Part shown: positions 1 through 12,500 of the stretch, one piece after another
Numbering within the stretch: position 1 is the stretch's first letter
Layout: every line of letters begins with the position of its first letter
Assembly (NCBI RefSeq): GCF_036417845.1
Contig: NC_089979.1
Coordinates: 51,560,275 to 51,624,274 of the forward strand
DNA length: 64,000 bases
Direction: 5' to 3'
DNA from: Apteryx mantelli
Lineage: Eukaryota; Chordata; Aves; Apterygiformes; Apterygidae
Notes under the pieces: model-generated
What the model was told of the DNA's origin: nothing
What the model saw: only the letters and a program-made list of their open reading frames with translations
Database searches by the model: none
Made by a program: the position numbers and the translations under genes

Positions 1-1506
1 CCCCTCTCCAGCTAACTGTTGGACTGGGGCTGGAGGAGTGATGTACAGCCATCTTCTCCTGATCAGCTGCTCTTGATTCTGTGATGATTACACTCAAGGC
101 AGCCTCAGAACCCTGTCTTTTCAAATGTAACCATAACAAATGTAATAGGTATTGACTAACAAACTTATTCCAAGTTCTGGTGTGCAGAGTTTACTCTGAA
201 TTGGCATTTGCTTCCCTACTGCACACCTATTAGTGTTTTTTAACAAGTCTTTAATGGATTAAGTAATGAAATTTTTGCTGTCTCCCCTGGGAGACAACTA
301 GACAAACAACTATTACGAAATCTTTCCTGATAATTATTTAGATGTTTTGTTTCTTAATTTCATCTTTTTACTTAGGCAATTCTGTATTATCCTAAACAGT
401 TCCTTTCATTCTTCAGTGCTTGTGTTTCCCAAGCATTTGTAAATCACTACCATGTCTTCCTTTCCCACAGGCATTGCTTATCCTAACTGTTGACTGAAAA
501 TCAATCCCTCCATCTAATGACTCTGTCACTGTTCTCTGAACTCCTTCCATTTACATTATCCATCTGGCAACAAAATGTCCAAAACTGAGTGCAGAGTGCA
601 GATGTGGTAGCTCCATAGCTGTTGAAACAGGGATATATTACAAACCATTGTATGTCAGGAACTAGCTGTTTCCAGCTGCTTCTTGGATCAGTGGTATAAA
701 GATATGAAGTTGTTTGCCACCATCTTCTCTGAGCCATTCTGAGGACACCTTGGTGTAATGAGAGATTTGGAGTATAAGAATACCATAATTGCATTGTTTT
801 TCTTTACCCCATAGTCTTTTCCTTGCCCCATATCCTTTTCCTTTTTTGTCTTTTCTACATCCGCAAATGCACATCAAGCTCTCATTTTTCTCAGAAATAT
901 ATAGTTTTTCAAGCCCAAGGCCTGACTGCTGTCCCAAGTCTAGTCTGCTATCAGCAAAGAAGAGCTAGCAGGTTTCCAGGCTAAACCAACTGGGTTGGGC
1001 AACAAAGGACTTTCTGCTCTGGTTCCCTGCCCTGCCTCTGCTGCATCCTAAGTTCTCCAGAGGTAAAAATACAGTTGCAGTGTGTAACAGTCATACTATC
1101 TTCTTCATTGGTTTCCCAGCCTAATGAGCAGCCTACGTGCTTTCCTAGTGGTTCCTACGTTTCAGGTCCCTGCTGCTGGCTGCACAGCTATTGCTTTCCC
1201 TGTGTGTTGGGTCTTTCTAGGGTTTCTGGCCTGCCTCCTCCTGGCCAGAGGAAAAAGGAAGTGCCTGTGTTTCCCTATACGTATGTAGGGGAGGGAGGTT
1301 TGGCAGGAGTGGTAGTTTCGTGTTCAGCAGTGTGTTTGTCTCACTGGGTTTCTCCAGTCCATTGACTATCTGTTTTAGTTACTGAATCTAAGGGTTAAAA
1401 ATAAAAAATAAGACAAAATGTGACTGCTTGTGTAGAAATTTAATTTCAACAAAAATATTTCAGTTTTCACTTGTGATATCAAGTTTTTTCCTTTTCAATT
1501 TTACAG
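1..1506 (+). other. TMEM241: TMEM241 intron (3' part of the intron before the penultimate exon)
   Basis: This stretch lies upstream of the penultimate TMEM241 coding exon and ends in a good 3' splice site: a T/C-rich tract from about 1,485 followed by TTACAG at 1,501-1,506. I looked here for the preceding TMEM241 exon, which should encode a hydrophobic stretch ending near FFAK, and found none, so it should lie left of the window. The open frames in this interval look like chance frames. Confidence 0.6.
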
Positions 1507-1571
1507 GTTATCACTGCTAGCTTATCACCGTTATTCTTTGTCATGACTGCCAATATACTAACAATTTCTTG
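1507..1571 (+). CDS. TMEM241: TMEM241 penultimate coding exon
   Basis: A 65-base exon between TTACAG (1,501-1,506) and a strong donor, TTG|GTAAGT, at 1,571/1,572. Read from 1,507 it encodes 21 hydrophobic residues beginning VITASLSPLFF plus two bases (TG) of a split cysteine codon. It aligns with the penultimate C-terminal exon of human TMEM241 (IITAGLSILLF in memory) and forms most of a transmembrane helix. TMEM241 is a multi-pass protein of the nucleotide-sugar transporter type, reported as a Golgi UDP-N-acetylglucosamine transporter. The identification rests on this exon and the last one fitting together in phase. If the intron is retained, the frame reads TGG then TAA, so translation stops at once. 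Confidence 0.85.
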
Positions 1572-2638
1572 GTAAGTGCCTATGTGAGCTTTTTCCTTAA
1601 TAGTAAAAATGAATTTCCCCACAGTGCTTCATGTGGAAATACTTTTTAAATGGCAAGTTCTATTAGCGTCAGTAATATTTTATGTGTAAGGAGAACCAGG
1701 TGTGCAATGAGGGATGCAGTATAGCAATACAAATGGAACAGAGTTTCTTCTGCCTTTGTGGAGAACATGGACATTTTTGGACATTAAGCCTCACCACAAT
1801 TCACTCAGCACATTTTACAGCTAGATAAATGGATGCAATAGGCAAATAAATGACCCATTCAAAGTCGGACTATAAATCAGTGGCAGAGCTGGAAGTAAAA
1901 CATTGGAGTCATGGTTTTGTAACAGCATCGTTCTAACCAATAGAGTGCTTTCAAATTTCTGAATGGTCCCTAACACAATGTATACTATGAATACATTAAT
2001 ACAAGTAGGAAAATGAAATAATATTTAACTCTTTCCAAAGCTCTGTTTGTCTTTTGTAACATGTGGCCTAACATATTATGAATCACCTAACTTGAAATTT
2101 TTAGGAAGTGATATAAATGTTTAGGTTGCAAACTGCTTCGGTCAAAGGCAATGTTTTTGGTCTGTGTTTGTACAGCACCCAGCAAAAGGGGATTCCAGTG
2201 CATGGCTGATGCTCCTAAATGCTTTTGTCATGCAAATAACAACTAAAAAGGGGTTAAGCATGTATTTCTAAGGCTAGATTTGTTATTAGAAATAAGTCTG
2301 CTTGCTTTTGAAAAGCTTTGGCTTCCTTTTTTCTTCTTAGTCTGATTTTTGCCCTGAAGTTCCAGCTCTGTACTAAATGGAATTAGCATGTTCTTTTTCC
2401 AGGTGTGATACTTAAAATAGTATCAGGACCCTGAATTAATGTGTCACTAGCCCCCCATTTGTTTCTGAGGATCTCCTGAAGAGATGTTTCTAAATCTCTG
2501 GTCTGATAACACGTATGCCAATTTTCAGCCATTTGAAACATGCTTTTTTCTCAGTGTTATTAATGCTAAGAAGACTATATTGCTAAAGCCAACATTGATA
2601 AAAGCATATAGGCACCTGAATCCTTCATTTAAATAAGT

Positions 2639-2663
2639 GGGGGGGCGGGGTGGGTGGGTGGGG
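2639..2663 (+). repeat. G-rich tract, potential G-quadruplex
   Basis: On the + (TMEM241 sense) strand at least four G-runs of three or more are separated by single bases (GGGG C GGGG T GGG T GGG T GGGG). This pattern fits the usual quadruplex motif with very short loops. It is intronic, and any effect on splicing or transcription is only inferred. Confidence 0.6.
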
Positions 2664-3273
2664 AGAACATGGAAGACTGCGCATCCCAATAGGGTTCTTG
2701 TGTTTAAATGCTTCATTTACAGATAGGTAGATGGTCTGATTTACATACCCAGTTTGTAAAAGCTGCTTCTGACACTTAATTCCAGCCTATAATCTGTAGA
2801 TGTATATTCTCAGTTTACTTTGACAATCCTGGAAATCTTCCCCAAAACTCATTCTGCTTATCAGGAAAATTTTGATTTCAGTGACTAGATGCACCATTTG
2901 CATTTTTTTCTTCATTGTCTCAAAGAATTTCATAAGTGAAAAGCACACATTTCCTTCCTGTATTTGACATTTTCTTGGTTATGTAAAGGTATTTGTGCCT
3001 TAATTGCCCAGAAGCAAAGAATCATTGTGAAATGTGACCTTGAGAATGGAAAGGCAAAGACATAAAATACATAGTTTGTACTGTAATGGTTGCATGGTGG
3101 CAGAGGCAGTATTTAGTATCTACCAGGAGTCCCTGGAAACATAATGAAATGGATTTAAATACTGCCATTTATATTCTGCTCTATTTTCCCAAGTGATTTC
3201 TCCTCTTGCCTTTTCTTCAGCTGCTGCTTGGAAGTTAAAGAAGTTACTGAAAGCAGAATCTCAATTTAGCCCC

Positions 3274-3311
3274 GTATATGTATGTGTGAGTGTGCATGCA
3301 TATATGTATGT
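3274..3311. repeat. TG/TA alternating purine-pyrimidine low-complexity tract
   Basis: Two nearly contiguous runs of strict purine-pyrimidine alternation (about 3,274-3,288 and 3,290-3,311) rich in TG, TA and CA steps, inside the TMEM241 last intron. It is a degenerate microsatellite. Confidence 0.6.
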
Positions 3312-4867
3312 TATGCACATGTAATCTCAAATGCTCAAATAAATCACGTGTATTTTTCTTTAGCTCTAGGAATACATTTCTGTGGCCTGTGTGTATAGGA
3401 GGCTGAATATCAGTGCACCTACAACACTCCCAGTCCAGGCCATTAAACTTGCTGTGTCTCACCATGTTTTACCTGTGTTTGTGCAGGTCTATCATATGCA
3501 TGCTAGAGTAGACTTTTATAATATATACACATTTACTGACATGTATACTAAAAAAAAAATCATGTGTACCACTGTGAATGTGAATACATGAACCCGTACA
3601 GCTGCACACATAGTACATGTCCTATATGCATTGACAGTGATATAAATAATGAACACATTCACATCTTTACAAGAAAATTTGCTTTGGCCCTTAGGCTACT
3701 TTTAAGTTTTGTTTGTTAAATTCAAGAAGATAACCATTTCTTGTATTTATTTTTTGAATTCTGTGCATCAACAGGGTTTGGGCTATCAGCAAAGCTCTGG
3801 AAATAGAGTTTGTTAGATGATAGCAGCTGCAAAGTGCTCTTGAGATTGTAAACCACTGAGTTTTTTGGTGTTGCTCCAGCGCTATTGTGGAATGTTATAT
3901 CGTATGTTAATTTCTGAGTGATGGGCAAGTGTGATTAGCTGTCACCCCATAATAAACAGAAGCCAGAGGATTTGCAGATGGTAAATTGAATGTAAATCAA
4001 GGGCCTGCATGCGATGTTTTTTGCTTTGCTCCATCTTGAAGTTACAGTGATTGCTTCTGTTGGCCCAGTAATCTGGTGAACATGGATTGCATCGAGCGTG
4101 CAGACACCTGGGATTTCAGATCTTTCAAAAGGGGATTCTTCTGTCTATTGTAGAATGTAAGATATTAAAGAATGATTTAGATGCAAATGCCATTTTACAG
4201 AACAGTGCTGTACAGTTTAATATCTTTTGTACAGAATTGCTGGTCTAACTTTTAGAATGCTATAGCAAAGATAGGATTCTTTGTTAAAGTCTGTGTTAAA
4301 AGTTTAATAGGAAACTACACTTCCATAGAAAGTAAAAATGAAAAGAAAAATTGAGTCATTTCTAAGAATCTGTTGGTTTTGGTCCTTTTTATATTCATTG
4401 TGATTTTTCCCTAGGATAAAGAAGTATACATTATCTGACCTTAGCTTCAGAAGGAATTAATGCAGAGGGAATGTTTATAACTAGAGGTGAAATGTAGGCA
4501 AGACACAAAGGTTAATCCTCTCCAGAGAAAAGTGCTTCGAGATTGTTAGTGATTAGATGCAGACAGACTCTTGTGTTTTAGATCTTTTTGAAAAGCTTGC
4601 ATTCTCAGCAGCCATTTGCTCTTTCTTGGTAATTCTACATCCAAAGGTAGACTGTCTCCACAACTGAATGTCTCTGTCTCCCTAGCACTTACTTTCCAGG
4701 TCTGTTTACTGTGTTATTAGAAAATATTGTGTTTTTGTTATATAAGGTTAGTTCCTCTCAGGAACAAGGGGAATTATGTGATTTTAAAAACAATTCACTG
4801 AAGCTAAGAATTAAGTAAATGTAATAGTATTAAAGTCCAGACAGTCATCAGCTTTACATGTTGGGTT

Positions 4868-4891
4868 CCCCCCCCCACAAAAAAAAAAAAA
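4868..4891. repeat. C9 and A13 homopolymers
   Basis: Nine C residues (4,868-4,876), then a short junction and thirteen A residues (4,879-4,891). This is simple intronic low-complexity DNA. Confidence 0.8.
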
Positions 4892-5829
4892 TTACCCTCC
4901 AACTATGAATTTACAAAAGCTTGTTTTGTTTATAAAGTTCATTAAGGAGCTTTTCTGTTTCATAAGCTAACTAAGCCATGAGGCTAAGATGAAAGATCAG
5001 TGCACTTAGTTTTACACTGTTATAAAAGGGGAGAAGAGTCTGAGTCCTACCATATTCCTCTTGAATATGATGGCAGAGGAGATTTGGGGATTATTAACTA
5101 TTGCACAAGTAGCTTATTTCAGTGAATTATCTTTTGTTTGTAAAAACCATTCGTCCTTACTTGGAATCCTACTTCTAGCCTGAGTCTTGGAAAAAAATAT
5201 TAGTGCCACCACTCTGTTTTGAGGAAGTTCTTGGGCACATGTGCTTTTTTGGCTTGAGCAGTTCTGTTCTGCTGGGTTCCTCACAAAAAGCAGTAGATAC
5301 AGGAATTTCCACTGGCCTGGCTAGGCCAGTGGGATCTCCCCAAAACAAAATTCTTTTTCCTGATTTCCTCAGTCCCCAAAACCTAGGCTTACATCTCCCT
5401 CCTGACTTGTCAGGTAGCAGGTTTTCAGGCTAGAATACAAGCAGAAATTGCAAAGGGGAATCATTAATAACCTAATGAGGTTCACATTCTCCTGCCTGCC
5501 TTTCCTTTTCTTGCCTGTGTGCTAGGGTGCAGCTGTTTTCACATCTAGATGCATTTTTTTTCTATGTAGATCTCTGTCTATGTACTTTCTATAGACTACC
5601 AGCCCTACAGTTTAGGAAGGGTAGGATTCTGATGAGATCTGTAAAATAAGACATTTTCAATTTCAGCCATTTCTTAGCAAAATGAATGAAAAAATCACCG
5701 GGGGTAGTGTCACTAGGATGAAATGTGTTTAGACAAATTAATACCTTTCTCTTTGATGTTGTGACATTTGGTATTTTATCAAGTGGAGGGATTGCCTGAT
5801 GCTAAATTTGTGCTATGCTTTGTTTGCAG

Positions 5830-5890
5830 CCTTGTGATCGGTGGAGTTGGAGAAGTTTTGCTTGTTTACACTGAAAGGACAGGCACATAA
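5830..5890 (+). CDS. TMEM241: TMEM241 last coding exon with stop codon
   Basis: The acceptor TTTGCAG ends at 5,829. The first base, C, completes the cysteine codon begun in the preceding exon (TG|C). The exon then reads LVIGGVGEVLLVYTERTGT and stops at TAA 5,888-5,890. The human C-terminus, from memory, is CLLLGALGEALLVFSERKSS, so the small-residue helix and the short basic tail are conserved while the last residues differ. The split codon restored across a 4.3 kb intron is strong evidence that both exons are real. This part ends the last transmembrane helix and supplies the cytosolic tail. Confidence 0.88.
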
Positions 5891-6515
5891 AGAAGAACCG
5901 TATCTCACCAGTTGGAAAAGAGCTGACCTGCAGCTTAGAAACTCTATCATGAATGAAATGCAGCAGCAAGAATGAAGAAATGCAACCAAACACAAGGAAA
6001 GAGACCCATTGGTTTTTTATTAAGAAGGGAAAAATATGCTATTAATAGTGCTGGTAAGAGCAGCATATTTGGTAGGGTGATTAGGAGGCTTTGCCTCAAA
6101 GCACAAGACAAAAGCTATTTCTGATTGATGTGATAAAGGAAAAACTGCACTGTCTCATGCTGATGGCTCTGTGTGAGAACCTCTCAGTAGCAGCTTCTTG
6201 CACAGAGATCTGAACTCAGGAAAAGCAACAATCCTCACTGGATGCCTCCAATTTTTGTTGGAGGCTGACAGCAGATTGTACCAAGCAATGTCAGAATCCA
6301 GATCCTGCCATGAATTGAGTATCAGGAAGCATGGATTTTGTTCCCAACTGTTCTGTAGCAGCAAGCTACCACACACGGGTCTCTAGTCATGTTGTCTGAA
6401 CTGCCATAGTGGCTAAGGCCATGGGGCTTCTGAAGATAGTTCCCTTCTGCCATTGTGGCAGATTGACAGCTTTGCTGAATGGGGAAATCAGCAATAAATC
6501 TCATTGTCTGTAGCG
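5891..6515 (+). other. TMEM241: TMEM241 3' UTR (predicted)
   Basis: Sequence after the stop codon up to just past the first AATAAA on this strand (6,493-6,498), which is followed by a T/GT-rich region (about 6,505-6,540) like a downstream cleavage element. The UTR would be about 0.6 kb. The 3' end is inferred from the signal alone, with no transcript data. Confidence 0.5.
6493..6498 (+). terminator. TMEM241: Candidate poly(A) signal of TMEM241
   Basis: AATAAA is the first canonical signal after the TMEM241 stop, about 600 bases downstream, with a GT-rich stretch following. Confidence 0.5.
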
Positions 6516-9500
6516 CTTGCTCTTTGTGTATTTTTCCTCCTTCCATTCTCCAAGATTTCTCTTGAACTCTGTGAATTTTTGTCAGCCAGAGGGGGCTGGA
6601 GGGACTTGTACTGTTCCCAGCAGTGGTTTGTCTCTTAAATTATTGCAAGAGGCAAAAGAAATTATAAACTTTGAATGAATATCATAAAGAGTAGAAGGCA
6701 ATTAATCTCAAGAATTCTTAAAATAATTTCATTTCCAGTTGTTTAATGGCTGTTAGAAATTAGTCTTGACTGGACTGGGAACACAGTCTGTGTAAAAGCA
6801 ATATTAAATGGTGATTTGATAATGTTTTGGGGAAGTTTTACTTGGTAAAAGGAATTTGGTAACAGAAATTCTTACTGGAAGGAGAGGGACTTGTCTCACA
6901 TAATATTAAATATCTAAAGTGTAGTCTCTTAATCTAACTTGACTAAATTTCCTTTATAGTCAATGGAGAGAGAGGGACTCCCTCACAGAGATGATTCTTA
7001 ACAGATTGCTGTGTTAATGTGACTAAGGACCCTCTGGAAGTCCTTATCGCTCTATAGGTGGAAACTATGTGACTAATCCAGACAAGACACTTAGCTTTTA
7101 GAAGACTACAGTTAGCTGAGACATATCTGCCTTAGTCTAGCAAGTTCTACCAGCTGGGATTTAAAACATATCTACATTTTAACTTTAAATAAAACAGCAT
7201 CCTTTTAACAAATAAGGCACATCTTACAAGGGATTGCAGTTAATTTCTATGTCTGGAAAGTTTTAGATAAATATTAGTAGGTTTTCAGAAAAAATGCTGT
7301 AGTTTAAAAAAGAGAATTCAGAGAAGTACTGTGGCCTGTATTATACTTAAGGTTATCCTAATTAATCATAATGGGTCTGTTTATATTGGCATGTTGTCCA
7401 TGTATGTTGAATCACACTCTGGCTTGAGTTAGGAGTGAGCCATTTTCTTGCCAGGTGGCAAAATTCACGTTTGGGAAGAAAGGGGGAAGAGAGAGGGACA
7501 AGGATGAAAGAAACATATGCTTGCACTCAAATGCTGGTCCTGAAACCAATATGAGCCACATGGTGCAGTGAATTAGAGCCCATACTCAGCCCCTGTGAGC
7601 CAAGACACACACACGTAGCCATGGACCCTCACTGCCTTCCAGTCCAGTTAATTCAGATAGCGCTGGGAGTGATGGTCATAGCATAGGTGGTTAGCTCTGC
7701 TAGCTAGTTGTGACAAAATGACAGGATCATTGCCATTCCACCTTTCTACTGATTTTGAAGTGATTAGTAACCCTGGGAGAACAAGGGTTTCTCATGAAAG
7801 AGTCACTGTGCCTAGGTTTTGCAATCATAGCTGGAACCTTTGTTGTGGGAAAAGCTCTTTGTGTACCTCTCTTCTTGCATAATGTTCAAGGGTAGGCTGC
7901 AGTCTGGATTTTTTTTCCTTTCTTGTCTTTGCTATTCATCACAATGTACCAGAACCCAGAACACCCATTTGCTTTCTTGCTGGTGGTCTCAGCAGAAAGG
8001 CAATGGCCAAATCAGCAGTGTGGTTGCTGTACTTGTTTAATTCCAGAAGACATGTTTGGGCTGGGGGGTGTGTTTGTGGGAAGCTTATTTGGCTACATCG
8101 GGCATTACATTGTCTGGATTCTGGGGGAATTCAGTTTCTGCAGCTGCTGAATTACTACCTCCCTGTGTAGTAAGTCCACTACATATTTATTTAACTTTGT
8201 GCTTGTTAAACCTCACTGGGCTGTTTGCTTCTGCTTTCATTTTTGTGCCTTAGTGCAATTTTCTTGCATTTCCAATACTCTGTTTGATGTGTGTAAAAAA
8301 AATTTGCAGTTTTCAGTTAATCACCATGTAAGGAAACCAAGAAAACAGAGTTAATAATGGAGTTGTGCTTCTCTGTCAAACATGACTGGCAAGGAAAAGC
8401 GTGCCCTGAACCAACCTGACCTTGCCTCAGTTGAGGATGACCCTGGAGGGTCAACACAGGGCCTGTCAGTCCTGCTGAAGATTCGAAGTAGGGTAAAAGT
8501 GGAGCTCCAGGGCCTTTAAATCCCATCTTTGTGTATTCAGAGTTGTACTGATGTGCTAAAATTGCAAAGCACAAAGGCATGGGTTGGTTTCCTTCTTCCT
8601 CACAGAGCAGCAGTTGACAGCAGAGCTGTGGTCCTAGCTGGCAGCCAGCCCGTGTTGGAGTGTGTGCGAGTGAATGGCTGCCTAAGTATTGCCAGTAGCA
8701 AGCTTATGGATGGCTAGACCTGTTCTAGGGGGGGAGAGGGTGCAGAGAGCCATTTGGAGGCTGTTAAAACAAGTGGTGGTGTCTTCATTTGTTAATAAGT
8801 TTCCTATGGTGGGGATTTTCAGTCTGGGAACTGATGAGATGCAGCAGTTGTAAAGCTCTAAGACAGTGTCTTAGCTGGAAGTTTAGAGCAAGCCAGAGAT
8901 AGATCTAGAAGTGAGCATGACGTGGGCTTGCCTGCCTGACTTGGTACCTGAGGGGGAGGAACAGCCACCTTCAATAGGCCCTGCAGTGTGTTTTTTTAAA
9001 AAACAAACAAACAAACAAAAAACAGCTTTCCTCGACTCTAACTGAGGTGGAGGGAGAATGGCTCTGAGCCACCCCTCAGCCAGCTGTCAGAGGGAACCTA
9101 CATGAAGACCCCAGCTTCCCTCCTGCCTTTTTTGGGAAGAGGTCCTTTCCCACCAGCCAGCCCCGGGTCAGAACAGACAGCAAGAGGTGTGTGTTGGGGC
9201 ACTCAGATCCAAGCAGGCAAGTAGCCTTGAGACCCAGAGGTGATTACAGCAGAGAGGGAATGTGGGGTTAAGAGAACAAGAACATACTGGCCACTCACAT
9301 GCTGTGTATGGGTTATGTTGTTACAAGAGTTGGCTGCCTAGCTTTTGAGTAAGACTGTGTAGCCTTGAGTACCCTGTAAAGCCCCTTGCCAGGTCTCATT
9401 ATTTGAAACCCAAACCATTGACAATGTTTCTTCCAGTTGCTGCTATTGGGTCAGGTCCCAGACAGTGTAACCAGAACTAATATGAAAGACATCAGGCTAT

Positions 9501-12500
9501 GAGCTGGGAGAATTTTTTCTGAGGTAGAGCTCTTAGTTAATTCTTTTTTTCTCTCAGAAAAGACAAAAGTCTTAGTTTGTTCTCAATCAGCTGTAGAGCA
9601 GGTTGGGCTTAAGGAGATAGGTGACTAGATGGGAAGGGGTAGAGCAAATGTGGTAATTTCCTGAGGAAAAAATGGCCTAATCTTTAATTCAGCCCTATCT
9701 CTGAAGGAGGATATTGCAAGGGTAAAAAACACATTTCAGGGTTATAGTAATGATCTTCAAATATGAAACCTTAGAAGTCCAAACTTAAGATCGCTCTTTC
9801 AAGACATGCAAACAGTTACATTTAGTAACTTAGAGAACAAATATGCGAAGGGCAGAGTGTTTATATATAATTGACCTTTTCTGTGGTCATTCAAAGATAC
9901 CAAATAACAAATACAGTGATCTGAGGAAGGAGGAGTTTGTTTACATTGGAGAGATGCAATGAAACTAATTAATGCCTGAATATATAGCAATGGTCCTGTG
10001 GTTAAGGTGGTGGAAGAACCTCTGTTTTTTCAATATCCGTCTTTTAAGGACCCTTAGAGTCTAAAGGCTTTTCAGTTCTTGGGCCTGCAGAATGTGGGAT
10101 GGCAGAGACAAACTTGAGTGTGGTGGTCTTTTTGAGGGAAAGCAGATCACTGGTAGCTTTCTCACGTACTGTTTTCGTATCTGCTGGTTTTGATCAAACC
10201 ACTCTAACAGGAGATGGTCCTGAATCATAACACCTTTTTGATCTTGTATTGCTTACACGTTTTTTTCCAAGTGAGCATGAGGTTTTTTGGTCAAAGTAAT
10301 AGGTTAGCGAGGAGGCTTGTATTGTCTGCTGCAACAGTGTACCTTTGTGTGTGGCTGACTTTCATGATAAAGAGACTCTAATTAAAACAAAGGGAAGTGC
10401 CATGGAATGAAGATTGAAATAGTAAAGCTGATGGGTGTTGACTGCAAGTGGGTTACTAAAACACAGGCCACATGAATGCTGCGTAGAAACAATCTTCTGG
10501 ATCTGGTTGCTGTGACATAGCTTGCAGCAGAAGATTTTATTGAATGAATGAAATGAATCTGATGCTTACCACTGAAGCACTTTTTTTCTGTTGTTGCTTA
10601 CTGCAGTGTGATTGTTGTGCTTAGTGTTGGGAAGAGAATGTATGCCAGTGTTTCAGTACCAATTTAATAGTGAAGCTGAAAATCTGCCAAGCCAGTGATC
10701 TTAGCAAAAAGCAATAGGAAGGGTATTTTTTTCGAAAAGTGATGAACGTATTAAATATCTTGGTAAGAGTCAGAGTTCTGGTTTACAATTATGTTTTGAA
10801 CAACTATGTCCTACCTGGTGGATGAGTGTGTATATTTATGTTCTTATTTCCCATCCTCAAACAAGAAGATCTGAAGAATTCAAGATATGCTGTGTGGGCA
10901 TAAAACATGTTTTGAAAAGGATGCTTTTAATGGGTATTGTAGAAAAGTGGGTTACTTGGAGCAGTACAGAGTGCTGAGGAAAGAACATTTCTCCTAATTT
11001 TCTGTTTCACCGTAAGCTAAAGGAGGTAGTAGGCTATAGAAAACCCTATAGCAAATTGTCTTACCCGGAGCAGAAGCTGAATGAATACCTTTCAAAAATA
11101 TCATCTGTTACTGTGAACCAGGCAACAGACCCAGTGCAAAACTTTAATCCTGTTCCAGATGATAGGCACAGGGACAGACTCAAATTTTATTTTGAAAAGA
11201 AGGCATGAGTGAGGGCTTGGAGATTGGGGGCAGGACTGAAAAAAGTTGAGACTGAGTGGTTTTGTACCAGGAGATAAAACAGGAAGAGATTTTTTTTTTT
11301 TCCTGAAAATGTGCTGCTTATTCATTGTTTTTTTTTATTGGGGTATGCTATAAGTACATGGCTGTTTAGTCCCAAAAAGGAATTAAAGGAGCCTATGGGG
11401 TTGTGTAACCATTTCCATATTAACTGCATTGTTTTAGAAACTTGACACTTTTTAAACTACTCTCTGAAAATGAAATTATGTAAGCTTTGATATCTACTAG
11501 AAAAGCAACTCTATTCTTTTGGGAATGCTAGTGAAAAAGTTGTAATCTCTTCATCACCAAAGTGGGGAATGTACCTCTTCCCTGTCTGGGGTGGGGAGGA
11601 GTCAGAGTGCTTTCCCACCTTTTAATAAATAAATGTTGCTACTTCCAAAATAGATGGGGGTAGTCAGTTGGCATATTAAGTTCTTGATTTGATGATATAC
11701 AAAATCTCTTTGAAAAACATGATGTGAATATGCTTAGTATATTTTTCTTAGGCTTTGTGATTAATATTTAGAAATACATAGCTTAGACTTGTCAAATTGT
11801 TTGCTTTTCTATACAAGCACAAACTAACTGCATGATTCTTTAAATTCTAAAATGTCTGAGATCCTTCTTAACCCTTTCTACCTGGTGATGAATGCAATCT
11901 CATAACTGCGTTCGCAGACCTTGCTTTAGAAGACTAATGTCAGGAGCCAAGAACACTCTAGCTTCTTTCTGCTATTTGCCATTAGCGGTTCCCCACCTTT
12001 CACGACTCTCTGCCACTGGATCCAAATTTCATTTAGGCCTTCTGTTTTACACATTGTTGGTGAAGTGATAGTTGCTTTACTCTGTTGGCTCAAGCAGCTT
12101 AGGGTCAGTACACCTTTGGGAGGTGGACTTAAGGCCTATTTCAATTTAGGAATTTGATCCATGTTTACACTTAAACTTCTGATTTCTGTACCTTCTGATG
12201 ATGAAAAAAGCTGATGTACCAACACATTTGTTTATGCTGGAATTGCGTGCATCCAGTGTCTTGCAATATTGTGTAATAATAATGTCTGCCTGAAGCAAGT
12301 TGTCTGAATAAACAAGCCTCCAGCCCAACTCCTTTGGAAAGATAAGGAGAATGCATTGATGTTGTTTGGAGGAAATGGATATTCAGATTGAGAAACTGGT
12401 AGGTTGGAGCTTTCACTGGTTAGATCATAAGGCAACACAGATAGTCAAGGAAAGGTGGAGAGCTGGGAATCCCATTTGTCATGCTTAAGCGCGAAAGGAA

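Larger units (their letters stand above)
1572..5829 (+). other. TMEM241: TMEM241 last intron
   Basis: A 4.26 kb intron running from GTAAGT (1,572) to TTTGCAG (5,823-5,829). It contains a G-rich run at 2,639-2,663, a TG/TA alternating tract near 3,274-3,311, and a C9/A13 low-complexity stretch at 4,868-4,891. I see no additional exon, RNA gene or recognisable transposon. Confidence 0.75.
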
